Of a DNA stretch of 64,000 bases, positions 9,327-18,418 are shown piece by piece (within the stretch, counting starts at the first letter, position 1; each line of letters opens with the position of its first letter). The notes under the pieces are model-generated. The model was not told the origin of the DNA and made no database searches. It saw only the letters and a program-made list of their open reading frames with translations. A program made the translations under genes and the position numbers. The DNA is from Obscuribacter phosphatis_A (lineage in GTDB: Bacteria; Cyanobacteriota; Vampirovibrionia; Obscuribacterales; Obscuribacteraceae). The stretch covers positions 113,261-177,260 of the forward strand of contig JAFLCK010000006.1 in the NCBI GenBank assembly GCA_017303615.1, written 5' to 3'.

Positions 9327-10604
9327 TTAGGGGGCAATGGCATTAACCACAATCTGAAAGAATCCTAGTCCAAGACCGATGAAGCCTCCGAACCATTCCA
9401 GAGCTTGCAACTCTTGTTTACAGATTTTTTTGATTAGGTTTTCCAGTTGCTGAGCCGAAAACAAATCTATCTTCTGGGCAATCACATTGTACATACCCAA
9501 TTTTGGTATGGCTTGTTCCAGCAATTCGCCCAGTTCTCTTTTCAGATAGCTCAACAAGAACTGAGAGAGGTCTTGCTTGGCGCGCTCCAACCAGGCTTCT
9601 GGTATATCTTCAGGGTTGAAGCCGACTATGGCTTGGCGCACCGAACTCATGGCTTCACCTTCGATCTTGCGAACCGCTGCCACAATGTCGTCTTTATGCT
9701 CAACTAAGAAAGTTTCTACGAACATGACCATATTGGCTTTGAATTTATTCACTGTTTGCAAGGGCAAAGATCTCAGTTCAAAATTGGCAATTTGCAAGGC
9801 CAGCTGATCTTTGATGCCAAAGCGCTTGGTCATGTCGGCAATGATTTTGTCTGCTTCTTCAGGCTCTTTCTCTAGGAAGTTACGCCATTCATAGCAAACT
9901 CTCTTAACCCCGATTATTTTGGCTAATAACTTATATGGGCCGCTGGCATGGGCTGAGATAGACTCTTCTAGTGAGCTTATATTGCTGGGGCTCAAAATAG
10001 AAATCATGGCGGCGCGCACCTTGGGTGGTGTCGCAAAAGCCTCTAATATACGCGAAGCGAACTCATTGGCTTGCTCAAGCGAAATGCGCGTGGTGAGCAC
10101 TACCTGGTCGAAAACCTTTTCACAGACTGTCGCTACTTTCTTGTCTGTACCGGCCTGCAAAGACTCAATTGAAGATGTGACGAAGTGTTCTAATAAAGTC
10201 GGGCTCAGTTCGGCTATGTCTGAAGCAAGACGGTGCAGTTTGGTCGTATCTCTGAATTCTTTCAATACCGAGTCGACCAACAAACCGATTGTTAGGCGAA
10301 TATTATCTTCGGTCAAGAGGTTTTCAACTTGAGCTTTTATGTCATGCGGAGTGAGCAAAGTATCTGTGACTGTGCCGGCTACCGCCTGGGCAAGTTTGGC
10401 TCGGCGCTTGGGAAAGATGCCCGGAGTGAGGGGGATTTGGATCTTGGTGCCGGGAATGAAATAAGCGTTATATGGTCGGAAAAGGGCTGCTACAGCCATC
10501 CAAGTCGCTAGATAGCCGTGGGCGAAGTACAAAATGGGCGGCACGACCACCTTCCAGAGGATGGCTTCCTGACTTTGAAAGAGTGCAGCCCAATGAAATT
10601 CCAT
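9327..10604 (-). CDS. DUF445 family membrane protein
   Basis: The 425-residue protein begins with a membrane segment and the DUF445-type signature: HGYLATWMAVAALFRPY, then IPLTPGIFPKRRAKLAQAV and TLLTPHDI. A long helical middle follows and the C terminus is a Gly-rich hydrophobic segment (FIGLGLGFFQIVV), so both ends probably sit in the membrane. The family is widespread with no established activity. It shares a probable operon with the kinase gene 25 bp downstream, which makes it a candidate phosphorylation partner by position only. Confidence 0.8.
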   Translation of the reverse strand: MEFHWAALFQSQEAILWKVVVPPILYFAHGYLATWMAVAALFRPYNAYFIPGTKIQIPLTPGIFPKRRAKLAQAVAGTVTDTLLTPHDIKAQVENLLTEDNIRLTIGLLVDSVLKEFRDTTKLHRLASDIAELSPTLLEHFVTSSIESLQAGTDKKVATVCEKVFDQVVLTTRISLEQANEFASRILEAFATPPKVRAAMISILSPSNISSLEESISAHASGPYKLLAKIIGVKRVCYEWRNFLEKEPEEADKIIADMTKRFGIKDQLALQIANFELRSLPLQTVNKFKANMVMFVETFLVEHKDDIVAAVRKIEGEAMSSVRQAIVGFNPEDIPEAWLERAKQDLSQFLLSYLKRELGELLEQAIPKLGMYNVIAQKIDLFSAQQLENLIKKICKQELQALEWFGGFIGLGLGFFQIVVNAIAP

Positions 10605-10703
10605 ACGTTAGCTTCCGAATTTAAGACAAGACTTATTCTATAAGCAGAAGCGTCTGCTTGACCTCCTCTTATAATTAGTGACGTCATATCCAGCTTAATC
10701 ATT

Positions 10704-11735
10704 TTGACAAATGAGGCATTCTTGCGCAATTTAGCAAAATTCGGCTTTAAATCTCGGGGCAAGAGCAGTTATCTGTTGCTTAACGCTGTTTTGCTAAGCG
10801 GCTGCTTTACAACGCCTGCCTTTTCTTTTGGTCTTGATATCAAAGTGCCACGTCTAGGTTTGGGTCGTGAGAGTGCGCCACGAACCACAGAAATAGAAGA
10901 GCAAGCCAAGACCTTAATTGAAAGCAATAAGCCTGAGAACATCGCCCAGGCGCTTCAATTTATTGAGCTTGCCCAACAAAAGCAGATTGACAGCGCCAGA
11001 TTGCATTTTCTGCAGGGGCTGGCCTATACAAAGTTAGGCATAAGCGGCAGAGATGACAAAGCCATACTTGCCTTTGTGGAAGCTCTTGTCTTGACCCAGG
11101 GACGAGCGGAAGATGCCGCAGTTGCAGCCGAGAGCCGGGCTGAGCTAGCCACAATCTATATGAGACAGGGGAATTATGATGAGGCCGGCGGGCAACTAAA
11201 GCGCATCCTCGAGACGCGACCGCTCGATTGCAAAACTCGAGGAAATCTCGGTATATGTTATTTGCAGCTGGGTTTTGGCGAAGCGGCTCTGAACGAATTT
11301 AAACAAGTTCTCGCGCAAGAGCCCGATAACTTTATAGCCCTTTATAACAGCGGTTTAGCATACACACTGACCGCACAGACCGAAAAGGCAGCTTCTGCAT
11401 TTGAGAAGGCTATAGCCAGTGGTCAGAAGAACAAAGAAGCCTTGTTGCCTATGGCTTATTTGGGTTTGGCCAGGGTTTATTGTCAGAATGGGCGTTTCGA
11501 CTTTGCCTTAAAACTGACTGAGCGGGCTGAGAGCTTGAGCCCGAAAAGCAGCTATGTATTTTTGACCAGATCTGAGATTTATGAAGCCCGCAAAGAGACT
11601 GGGAAGGCAATCGAATGCGTGCGCAAGGCTTTGGAGGCTAATCCCGGCGACAAGAGTGCGCAGTCGGCATTGGCGCGCATCTTAAATCGCCAAAAAGAAT
11701 TGATAGGACAGACACAGACACTGAAAGTACAGTAA
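10704..11735 (+). CDS. TPR-repeat protein, probable lipoprotein
   Basis: The 343-residue protein starts with a basic segment, a hydrophobic stretch and an LSGC lipobox at about residues 31-34, so export and lipid attachment are likely. The remainder is tandem TPR helices, for example NYDEAGGQLKRILETRP, FGEAALNEFKQVLAQEP and GKAIECVRKALEANP. TPR proteins scaffold protein complexes; the partner is unknown. It lies 16 bp ahead of another TPR gene, likely one operon. The start is an alternative codon; no strong ribosome binding site is visible. Confidence 0.8.
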   Translation: MTNEAFLRNLAKFGFKSRGKSSYLLLNAVLLSGCFTTPAFSFGLDIKVPRLGLGRESAPRTTEIEEQAKTLIESNKPENIAQALQFIELAQQKQIDSARLHFLQGLAYTKLGISGRDDKAILAFVEALVLTQGRAEDAAVAAESRAELATIYMRQGNYDEAGGQLKRILETRPLDCKTRGNLGICYLQLGFGEAALNEFKQVLAQEPDNFIALYNSGLAYTLTAQTEKAASAFEKAIASGQKNKEALLPMAYLGLARVYCQNGRFDFALKLTERAESLSPKSSYVFLTRSEIYEARKETGKAIECVRKALEANPGDKSAQSALARILNRQKELIGQTQTLKVQ

Positions 11736-11751
11736 AAATGGGGATAGAAAA

Positions 11752-12585
11752 ATGTTAGGTAAAAAGGAAATATTGACAGTTGCACTGGGCGTCCTGGCTC
11801 TTTCATTTTCTCAGCCGGTTCTAGCCGCCGAGGACAAAGACAGCGAAGATATCTCGGCCTCCATATTTAGATACAAAGCCGCATTGGAACAAAATCCCCA
11901 TAGTGCCACCAATCATCTCAAGCTGGCTAAGTCATACTTGATGGGTGGTGAGCTGGATAATGCCATCAATGAGTTCAGAGCCACTTTGAAGATCAATCCG
12001 GAAGATGCCGAAGCCTTTATGGGGCTTTCCAGAGCCTACTCAAGAAAGGGCGATATCAAGCAGGCTTGCGACAACATCAAAGAATCGGTGCGTTTGCAAC
12101 CCAATGAAAGTCAGTATCACCTTAAATATGCTCAGCTACTCTCTCGTGACAACAAACTCGATCAAGCCGTGACCGAGTTTAAGACTGCCATCAAACTCAA
12201 TGGCAAAGATGCCAATGCTCACCGTGACTATGGTGCTTGCCTGGGACTCAAAGGTGATGTCGATGGGCAGATTGCTGAAGAAAAGAAAGCCCTCGCTATC
12301 GATGACAAGAATGCCGATGCTTACTTCTACCTTGGTTCTGCTTATGCCCAGAAAGTAAACAAGAAAGAAGCGATTGCCGCACTCAAGAAGTGCACCGAGC
12401 ACGACAAGAAGAATGCCGATGCTCTGCGCTTGCTGGCCAGTATTTATGCCTCGGAAGGACAGTTTAAGGAAGCTGTGCAACTGGCTGAACAGGCTGTCAG
12501 CATCAATCCTGACAATGCCCGTTATGTGCAAACCCGTGACAAGATTCTGGCCGCCAAAAAGAAGGCTGATTCAGGTAATCGCTAG
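11752..12585 (+). CDS. exported TPR-repeat protein
   Basis: This 277-residue protein has an N-terminal signal peptide (KKEILTVALGVLALSFS with a likely cut after VLAA) and then about six TPR units covering the rest (ATNHLKLAKSYLMGGELDNA, EAFMGLSRAYSRKGDIKQAC and others). It should be periplasmic or surface-facing. It follows the lipoprotein TPR gene closely and is followed by a weak hairpin before ftsZ. Function unknown beyond protein-protein interaction. Confidence 0.85.
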   Translation: MLGKKEILTVALGVLALSFSQPVLAAEDKDSEDISASIFRYKAALEQNPHSATNHLKLAKSYLMGGELDNAINEFRATLKINPEDAEAFMGLSRAYSRKGDIKQACDNIKESVRLQPNESQYHLKYAQLLSRDNKLDQAVTEFKTAIKLNGKDANAHRDYGACLGLKGDVDGQIAEEKKALAIDDKNADAYFYLGSAYAQKVNKKEAIAALKKCTEHDKKNADALRLLASIYASEGQFKEAVQLAEQAVSINPDNARYVQTRDKILAAKKKADSGNR

Positions 12586-12605
12586 AAATAGCAAAATTTT
12601 ATCTG

Positions 12606-12633
12606 ACGCTGAATTGGCTTCGGCGTTAATTTT
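12606..12633 (+). terminator. possible Rho-independent terminator
   Basis: An 8-bp stem (ACGCTGAA pairing with TTCGGCGT, one G-T pair) with a five-base loop is followed by TAATTTT. It lies 20 bp after the TPR gene and would separate it from ftsZ. The T-run is short, so this is tentative. Confidence 0.4.
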
Positions 12634-12738
12634 GGGGTAGTTGAAAAGAGTACGCTTAATCTATTGGCAACCCTTTTGCTTTGCCATGCATCGGCATATG
12701 TAATGTAAAAAGGTTAACGACATACGACGGCTAGCAAC

Positions 12739-12767
12739 TTGCAAATAGACTAGATAGGTTCTACCAT
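12739..12767 (+). promoter_or_regulatory. candidate sigma70-type promoter for ftsZ
   Basis: TTGCAA at 12739 and TACCAT at 12762 are separated by exactly 17 bp, close to the housekeeping consensus. It lies about 110 bp before the ftsZ start, in a 293-bp gap with no other gene. Read by eye only. Confidence 0.4.
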
Positions 12768-12878
12768 ACCTTAATAGTTAATCGATACTGGAAAGGCAGA
12801 TGGCATGAGCTGTTATTGTCGGTCCAGCTAGAACGATTCATTTCCAAAGTCAACTAGATAGCGTGAGGTCCTGAAGCT

Positions 12879-14021
12879 GTGCTTGAGCGAGCGGATAAAC
12901 AAGAGAAACCTGCCAAAAACTTCGAGATGAAGGCCAACATCAAGGTTGTTGGTTGCGGTGGAGCCGGTTCTAATGCCGTTAACCGTATGATTGCGGCTGG
13001 TTTGAACGGAGTCGAGTTCTGGTCCTGCAATACCGATGCCCAGGCTCTGGACCTGTCGGCAGCAAAGAACCGTCTTCAAATCGGCTCCAAGTTGACTCGC
13101 GGTTTAGGTGCGGGTGGTAACCCCAACATCGGTCAGAAAGCTGCCGAAGAAAGTCGCGAAGAAATCGCCCAGGCTCTTCAAGGTGCCGACATGGTCTTTA
13201 TCGCCGCCGGCATGGGTGGCGGCACCGGCACTGGTGCGGCTCCGATTGTCGCTGAAGTAGCTAAAGAGCAAGGTGCTCTTACAGTTGGTGTCGTTTCCCG
13301 TCCTTTCCTCTTCGAAGGAAAGCGCAGAAGCAACCAAGCCGATTCCGGCATAAACGAGATTCGTTCTCGTGTTGATACGCTCATTGTTATTCCCAACCAG
13401 CGTCTATTAGAGGTTGTCGATCACCGAGCCTCTATGCAAGAAGCCTTTGTTGAAGCCGACAAAGTGCTCATGCAAGGTGTGCAGGGTATCTCCGACATCA
13501 TCACCGTTCCTGGTCTTATCAACGTAGACTTTGCCGACGTCAAAGCCGTCATGCAAACTGCCGGTTCCGCCCTCATGGGCGTCGGTAGAGCCACCGGCGA
13601 AGGTCGTGCTGTCGAAGCGGCTCGCAATGCCATCAATAGCCCCTTGCTTGAGACCACCATTGATGGTGCTTCCGGCGTCATCTTCAACGTCACCGGCGGA
13701 CCAGACCTCACCTTGCACGAAGTGCAGGAAGCTGCCAACGTTATCTACTCCGCTGTTTCGGACGAAGCCAATATCATATTTGGTGCTGTTCTCGATGACA
13801 GATTGCACGGTGAAGTGCTCATCACTGTTATCGCCACCGGTTTTGATATGCTCGTGCAATCGCAGCCCCGTGCGCATAAAGCGCAACAGCCGCAACCGGC
13901 GCCTCGTCGTGAAGTCCAACCTCAACCGCAGGCTCAGCCGGCCAATGAGGTCAAGAAAGTGGCTTCAGACATACTGGATATTCCAGAGTTTCTCAAAGCA
14001 AGAAATGGTCAGGGTCGCTAA
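12879..14021 (+). CDS. ftsZ: cell division GTPase FtsZ
   Basis: The 380-residue protein has the tubulin-like GTPase motifs: GCGGAGSNAVNRM near the N terminus, the GMGGGTGTGAAP signature, PNQRLL and the synergy-loop region ending in IATGFD. A Pro/Gln-rich linker leads to the conserved C-terminal peptide DILDIPEFLKAR that binds membrane tethers. It forms the division ring. GTG at 12879 was preferred because GAGG lies 11 bases upstream; an in-frame ATG at 12927 has no ribosome binding site. No ftsA or mur genes are adjacent; neighbours are TPR genes and a small membrane protein. Confidence 0.97.
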   Translation: MLERADKQEKPAKNFEMKANIKVVGCGGAGSNAVNRMIAAGLNGVEFWSCNTDAQALDLSAAKNRLQIGSKLTRGLGAGGNPNIGQKAAEESREEIAQALQGADMVFIAAGMGGGTGTGAAPIVAEVAKEQGALTVGVVSRPFLFEGKRRSNQADSGINEIRSRVDTLIVIPNQRLLEVVDHRASMQEAFVEADKVLMQGVQGISDIITVPGLINVDFADVKAVMQTAGSALMGVGRATGEGRAVEAARNAINSPLLETTIDGASGVIFNVTGGPDLTLHEVQEAANVIYSAVSDEANIIFGAVLDDRLHGEVLITVIATGFDMLVQSQPRAHKAQQPQPAPRREVQPQPQAQPANEVKKVASDILDIPEFLKARNGQGR

Positions 14022-14084
14022 GCAAAATCTATAGGCAAGTCCCAAAGTAAAGACCCTTAGAGACCGTAAATTCCAAAGAGTAAA

Positions 14085-14118
14085 AGAGCCCTCGTCAAAG
14101 CGGGGGCTCTAACTTTTT
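14085..14118. terminator. strong terminator after ftsZ, probably bidirectional
   Basis: A 10-bp stem (AGAGCCCTCG with CGGGGGCTCT, one G-T pair) and six-base loop are followed by AACTTTTT. On the other strand the same hairpin is followed by TTTTAC, so it can also serve the converging gene ending at 14136. Confidence 0.85.
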
Positions 14119-14135
14119 AGTGCACTTTTCTAGAC

Positions 14136-15059
14136 TCAATTGAAAAGCAAGGTCACTTCAAAGTCACCGGCATCGTTGGCTGATCTCGGATAGTTCTGCC
14201 AAAGTTTCACCACAGCCTTTGCCGGTAAAGACTTGATACCGAGGTCGAAGAGTTTGTCATTGTAAGGGCTCATATTGTTGCATCCGCCTGGATAGCCGCA
14301 GGTATCACCGCAATGTATATACTGATCGATTTTTACGATCGAACCGCTCTTTTCAATATTCTGACTTTCATAGTTGGAAACAGCCAGATAGTTATAGCCC
14401 ATATCTCTGGCGTTATAGACCACTAGGTCAAACTCTAAGGCATCTAAGCCGGTCTTGACCCGGCTGGCGTTTTCGCATTGTCTAAGAAAGTCAGAGACAT
14501 TGTAGGTAAGTTCTTCTTTCTTCACCCGCGGATAAATAGTGGCTGATTGCGGCGGGCAGTCTAGAGGCATGGCCGATGCCGCTAGTTCTTCGCGGCTGGC
14601 ATAAAAACCCTCGTCCCAAGAGACTTTCTTGAGAAAGAGATTGGCCTGGGCCAGCAAAAATGGGTTGTATAAGAAGCGACTTTCTTCGGCATCGCCTTCG
14701 ATGGAGCGATTGCCGGGACCAAAAAAGAGCTGCCCCTTTAATCCCCACCATGGTTTTTGTTCTTCCATCGAGTCAAATATGGCGCCGGTCGGCACATACT
14801 GATACATGAGCAATTCTGGATGACGATAAAGATAAGAACGTCTTCTCTCCAAAATCTCTTGTCGACTGAGAAAGTTTAGATTGGCTTGCGGATTTATTTC
14901 TAATCGCACTGTTTCGGCTTTTGCTCTATCTCCAGCCGCCAGTCTATTGACCGCTTGCGCTTGCACTTTCATATAGGCCAGGCGCCCTAAAACAAATAAC
15001 CCAATGGCAACAGCAGCTAGTTGCAGGTAAATATAGTTTGGCTTGTCTTTTCTTCTCAT
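14136..15059 (-). CDS. membrane-anchored protein of unknown function
   Basis: The 307-residue protein begins with MRRKDKPN, then one hydrophobic segment (YLQLAAVAIGLFVLGRLAYM), so it is probably anchored with the bulk outside the cytoplasm. The soluble part has several Trp/Tyr motifs and a Cys-rich piece near the end (CGDTCGYPGGC), which may form disulfides or bind metal. I do not recognise a family. It converges on ftsZ and diverges from mtnA. Confidence 0.75.
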   Translation of the reverse strand: MRRKDKPNYIYLQLAAVAIGLFVLGRLAYMKVQAQAVNRLAAGDRAKAETVRLEINPQANLNFLSRQEILERRRSYLYRHPELLMYQYVPTGAIFDSMEEQKPWWGLKGQLFFGPGNRSIEGDAEESRFLYNPFLLAQANLFLKKVSWDEGFYASREELAASAMPLDCPPQSATIYPRVKKEELTYNVSDFLRQCENASRVKTGLDALEFDLVVYNARDMGYNYLAVSNYESQNIEKSGSIVKIDQYIHCGDTCGYPGGCNNMSPYNDKLFDLGIKSLPAKAVVKLWQNYPRSANDAGDFEVTLLFN

Positions 15060-15103
15060 GAAATCTATTATTTCAGCAATTGTGATTGATAAGGAAGTTA
15101 ATT

Positions 15104-16171
15104 ATGGAGAAAGCCGGACTCTTGCCTCTTCGCTTCCTTGAAGAGAGCGGCACTCTCTTGCTTGTCGACCAAAGGAAATTGCCCTTTGAAGAGGAGTGGT
15201 TCGATGCCACCGCCTTTGATGATCTACTCTTTTCTATTAAAGAAATGGTTGTGCGCGGCGCCCCTTCAATAGGAGTGGTGGCAGGCTATGGTCATGCCCT
15301 CAATATTGCCAGGCGCATGCGGCAAGGGGCTTCGCTGCCTGTTATTGAAGCCGACTTGGAGCGCTTGCTTGCCACCCGTCCTACTGCCGTCAATCTTCAG
15401 TATGGCGCCAGGCAAGTACACAAGGCATTTATGCAAGCACTGTCTGAGCATTCAAATAGTAATGCCAATACTAATGCAGACCCGGCTGAAGCGGCGCTTA
15501 AGGAAGCCCATCGCCTTTATCAGGAAGTGCTGGATGCCAACTATCAGTTAAGCAACCATGGTCTCTCTGTGATATCGAAAGGGGCTTCGATATTGACTCA
15601 CTGCAATGCCGGACCACTTGCTGCTTGTGGTTATGGAACGGCACTGGGGGTGATTAGGGCGGCTCATTATGCCGGTCTTCAACCCCAGGTCTTTGCCGAT
15701 GAAACTAGACCGCGCAATCAAGGTCGCTTGACCGCCTTTGAATTGCAGAGAGAAGAGATACCGGTCACTCTTGTTTGTGAATCGATGAGTGGTTTTCTCA
15801 TGAAGTGCGGCAAAATTGATTTGGTCATTACCGGCGCCGACCGTATAGCCCTCAATGGCGATACAGCCAATAAGATTGGCACTTATAACTTGGCTGTGCT
15901 TGCTTCATTTCATAAAATTCCTTTTTTCATAGCCGCACCGCTTTCCACTTTCGATAGAGTCACCACTGATGGTGACTCTATTCCAATCGAGTTTAGAGCT
16001 GAGGAAGAAGTACTCACCTTTGACGGGGCACGACACGCCCCGCCTGGAGTGAAGGCGATAAATCCTTCTTTTGATGTTACACCCTCTCAACTAATCAGCG
16101 GCATCATCACTGAAAAGGGCATTTTGCGAGCCCCGTTCCAAGAGAGTATAGCCGCTGCCCTTTCTTCCTAA
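15104..16171 (+). CDS. mtnA: S-methyl-5-thioribose-1-phosphate isomerase
   Basis: MtnA converts methylthioribose-1-phosphate to methylthioribulose-1-phosphate in methionine salvage. The protein has the family motifs VVRGAPSIGVVAGYG, THCNAGPLAACGYGTALG (catalytic Cys), VFADETRPRNQG and ITGADRIALNGDTANKIGT (catalytic Asp). The ATG at 15104 has AAGGAAG six bases upstream; a TTG six codons earlier is less likely. Related eIF2B-like sugar-phosphate isomerases share the fold, but the Cys and Asp motifs fit MtnA. No other salvage genes are in the window. Its stop overlaps the stop of the converging gene by 4 bp. Confidence 0.93.
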   Translation: MEKAGLLPLRFLEESGTLLLVDQRKLPFEEEWFDATAFDDLLFSIKEMVVRGAPSIGVVAGYGHALNIARRMRQGASLPVIEADLERLLATRPTAVNLQYGARQVHKAFMQALSEHSNSNANTNADPAEAALKEAHRLYQEVLDANYQLSNHGLSVISKGASILTHCNAGPLAACGYGTALGVIRAAHYAGLQPQVFADETRPRNQGRLTAFELQREEIPVTLVCESMSGFLMKCGKIDLVITGADRIALNGDTANKIGTYNLAVLASFHKIPFFIAAPLSTFDRVTTDGDSIPIEFRAEEEVLTFDGARHAPPGVKAINPSFDVTPSQLISGIITEKGILRAPFQESIAAALSS

Positions 16172-16764
16172 TGATGAAAGAGCCAGTATGCCACGGCATA
16201 GAGTATGGCCATCAAGCTGCTCAAGGTGGCGCTTCCTAAAAAGCGATAGGTAATAGGCAGTCTTTGCTGAATGATGTAATTGCCCAAAAAAGATATCGGT
16301 AGATTGATCAAAAAAGAATTGCCGCCCACCGCTAGAAAGTGACCGACGGCTGCCAGTGGTGTCATATTTGATGGCATGAACTGATGATTGGTACTGATGA
16401 AGATTACATAAATATGTCTTGAGATCCAGAGCGGATTGAAATAGAGCATAGCTCCCAGAGTCCTTCCCAGCCAGTTAAGTATTTGTTTGTGGGCAGTCTC
16501 GGCTGGATTTTCTCTGGTAAGTAATTTGAGTAGTTGAAACTTTTCGATTGTTTCGTCGTCGAACTTTATACTATCTAAGGTCTTGAACCAACGAGGAATT
16601 TCGAAGCGGTAGACAAGCCCGCCCATCAAGGTGATAGCCAGTAGTCTTTCGATTGAAATGTGGCTTGGGTGCAGGATTAATTGACCTAGAAAATCGCCGG
16701 TCGGGTAAAGAAGCCAGCCTACTGCTAAATTTAGATTTTTTTGGAAACTATCTTGGTTATTCAT
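16168..16764 (-). CDS. multi-pass membrane protein, possibly Mpv17-like
   Basis: The 198-residue protein has about four hydrophobic segments. WLLYPTGDFLGQLI near the start and ITYRFLGSATLSSLMAILYAVAY near the end faintly recall Mpv17/PMP22 proteins (a GD..Q motif and a terminal membrane helix). This resemblance is weak, so it is best treated as an unknown membrane protein. It ends tail-to-tail with mtnA in a 4-bp overlap. Confidence 0.7.
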   Translation of the reverse strand: MNNQDSFQKNLNLAVGWLLYPTGDFLGQLILHPSHISIERLLAITLMGGLVYRFEIPRWFKTLDSIKFDDETIEKFQLLKLLTRENPAETAHKQILNWLGRTLGAMLYFNPLWISRHIYVIFISTNHQFMPSNMTPLAAVGHFLAVGGNSFLINLPISFLGNYIIQQRLPITYRFLGSATLSSLMAILYAVAYWLFHH

Positions 16765-16804
16765 TTGCTATAAATATATACAGCTTTTCTGGAGAAAGTA
16801 GAAA

Positions 16805-17248
16805 ATGGTGGCAGAAATGGTCTCAAATATATTTGGGTATAGCGCGATAAATCTGAAACCGGTAAGCAAGGCGTTGAGCATTTTAGCAATATCTTCTCTT
16901 CTCTCGGTTTCGGGTTGGGCTGATATGGCGGCTGCCAAAGAAGCATCTAAAGAAGTCTTGACTCGCTATGACTTTAGATTGGAGCAGATTAGCTGTGCTA
17001 AGTGTTTGCTCAATATCAGGCAGGCGCTGCGAAAGACTGCCGGGGTAGTTAAGTGCGAAGTGGCTTTGCGCAAGCCCTATGGTGCTGTAATCATTGCCGA
17101 TGCAAAGGCCAATGAAGCTAAAATCAAAGACGTTGTCGCCAGTGCCGACCCAGGCACCCATCCGCGGGCCGTTGACTTTATTGCCGAGCCGGTCAAAGAA
17201 GTACCCGCCGTGCTTTTGCCAAAACACAACGGGCTCAAAAAAGACTAG
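16805..17248 (+). CDS. exported heavy-metal-associated (HMA-like) protein
   Basis: The 147-residue protein has an N-terminal hydrophobic segment with a likely signal cleavage near WADMAAAKE. It then has one HMA-like ferredoxin fold: ISCAKCLLNIRQALRKTAGV, with the CxxC metal-binding pair, and VKCEVALRKPYGAVII. Periplasmic proteins of this type bind Cu, Hg or similar ions, or carry a degenerate domain. GGAGAAAG precedes the ATG by about 8 bases. No metal pump is adjacent, so the metal is unknown. Confidence 0.7.
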   Translation: MVAEMVSNIFGYSAINLKPVSKALSILAISSLLSVSGWADMAAAKEASKEVLTRYDFRLEQISCAKCLLNIRQALRKTAGVVKCEVALRKPYGAVIIADAKANEAKIKDVVASADPGTHPRAVDFIAEPVKEVPAVLLPKHNGLKKD

Positions 17249-17279
17249 ATTTTGGGTTTTGGATTTGCTGATCAAACCC

Positions 17280-17696
17280 TTAGGGCGGCATAATTGCTAC
17301 TACAGGCTCAATGGCATCGGCTCTGAATTGCATGCTTGATGGTCCAAACGGTATCGGCACAGGAAAATTGCAGGTGACTGTCGACTGCACATAAGCTTGG
17401 GCATTGGCGAAGTAACCAGCATCAAGAGTAGCCCCATTAGAAACACAAATTTTGGAGCCGCCGTTCGAGGCGTTGAATTCGTCCACAACTTTTTGTTTAG
17501 CAGCGTTGGCTAGTGCGTAGTCGTCTTTATTAGCCGCAGCTCTGGCACAATGCTTGGCCAGGGCATCGTTCTGGGTCTGGCAGATGACTATGGCTGCAAC
17601 ATCTACTAGAAAGAGAGCCACTATAACGAGAATGATGCACCCGCAAACAGTCTCTACCATATTGCCGGAGTTATTTCTTCTCAGTCTTTTTTTCAT
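17280..17696 (-). CDS. TadE-like pseudopilin
   Basis: The 138-residue protein has a basic start (MKKRLRRNNSG), then a single hydrophobic helix (VCGCIILVIVALFLVDVAAIV) preceded by a Glu (NMVETV), as in TadE/TadG minor pilins. The C-terminal part has two Cys likely to pair outside. It lies 17 bp after another TadE-like gene on the same strand. No prepilin peptidase or Tad ATPase is nearby. Confidence 0.65.
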   Translation of the reverse strand: MKKRLRRNNSGNMVETVCGCIILVIVALFLVDVAAIVICQTQNDALAKHCARAAANKDDYALANAAKQKVVDEFNASNGGSKICVSNGATLDAGYFANAQAYVQSTVTCNFPVPIPFGPSSMQFRADAIEPVVAIMPP

Positions 17697-17713
17697 TTCT
17701 AATTGAGCCCTTA

Positions 17714-18193
17714 CTAGAGTTCGCTGACGGAAAGTTCTTCACGGGGGCGCTTATCGACATATCTAAAGGTGACCGGTTTGGTCAGCCCGTCGATGCTAAG
17801 CGCATTGAGAAAGGGGACAGAAGCCAGTGAGATGAAGGGATTGATACGAACTTCGGTATTTACCTGCACAAACTTATCGTATTTGTCGCCGCCGCTGAGA
17901 GTACCTCCCGTGGCGTTGGATGAGCCGTTAGACACGACCGAGGCACCTGTGAAATTGGCCAGTGAGCTGCCCTGCCAAGCTGTGGTCATGCGGCTCGCTG
18001 CGGTTGGCCAATCTGTCGGCTCGGTTGTGGCCAGGGCGCGGGCTGTCATCTGATTGAGATACCAGCCGCCTGCATAGCCGATGCCGAGATACATAATATC
18101 GAGCATCGGAAAGAGAACAACTAACAACAGAATCACCAAAGATGGAGCAAGTTCGGCAATTTGCGAGCCTCTACGCTTCCGTTTTACTCTCAT
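17714..18193 (-). CDS. TadE/TadG-like pseudopilin
   Basis: The 159-residue protein begins MRVKRKRRGSQIAELAP followed by a hydrophobic helix (LVILLLVVLFPMLDIMYLG). The basic leader, G-S-Q-I-A-E-L with Glu at +5, and single helix match TadE/TadG-type pseudopilins. The outer part is Ser/Thr/Gly-rich. It is first of two such genes, probably co-transcribed, possibly minor subunits of a pilus encoded elsewhere. Confidence 0.65.
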   Translation of the reverse strand: MRVKRKRRGSQIAELAPSLVILLLVVLFPMLDIMYLGIGYAGGWYLNQMTARALATTEPTDWPTAASRMTTAWQGSSLANFTGASVVSNGSSNATGGTLSGGDKYDKFVQVNTEVRINPFISLASVPFLNALSIDGLTKPVTFRYVDKRPREELSVSEL

Positions 18194-18418
18194 GCTTCAA
18201 TCCCCCAGCTTCTAGCTGCTACAGAAAACGCCAAACCAAATATATATATTGGTCTGTGCAGATTATTCCCAGAGCAATGCGGTTGTTAATCGTCGCCGCG
18301 CCCTGTCTGTGAAGGTATGAAAATATTTTAATGCTACAAAATCCCCTTCCTCTGTGATCCCTGTAGAATTCCATTTGGTAAGCATTTTGTATGTTCAATC
18401 GAGAAAGGTGTAACCGCA

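Noticed and set aside
13407..13925. Long reverse ORF opposite ftsZ (172 codons)
   Set aside because: It lies wholly within ftsZ and is the antisense shadow of a GC-periodic gene.
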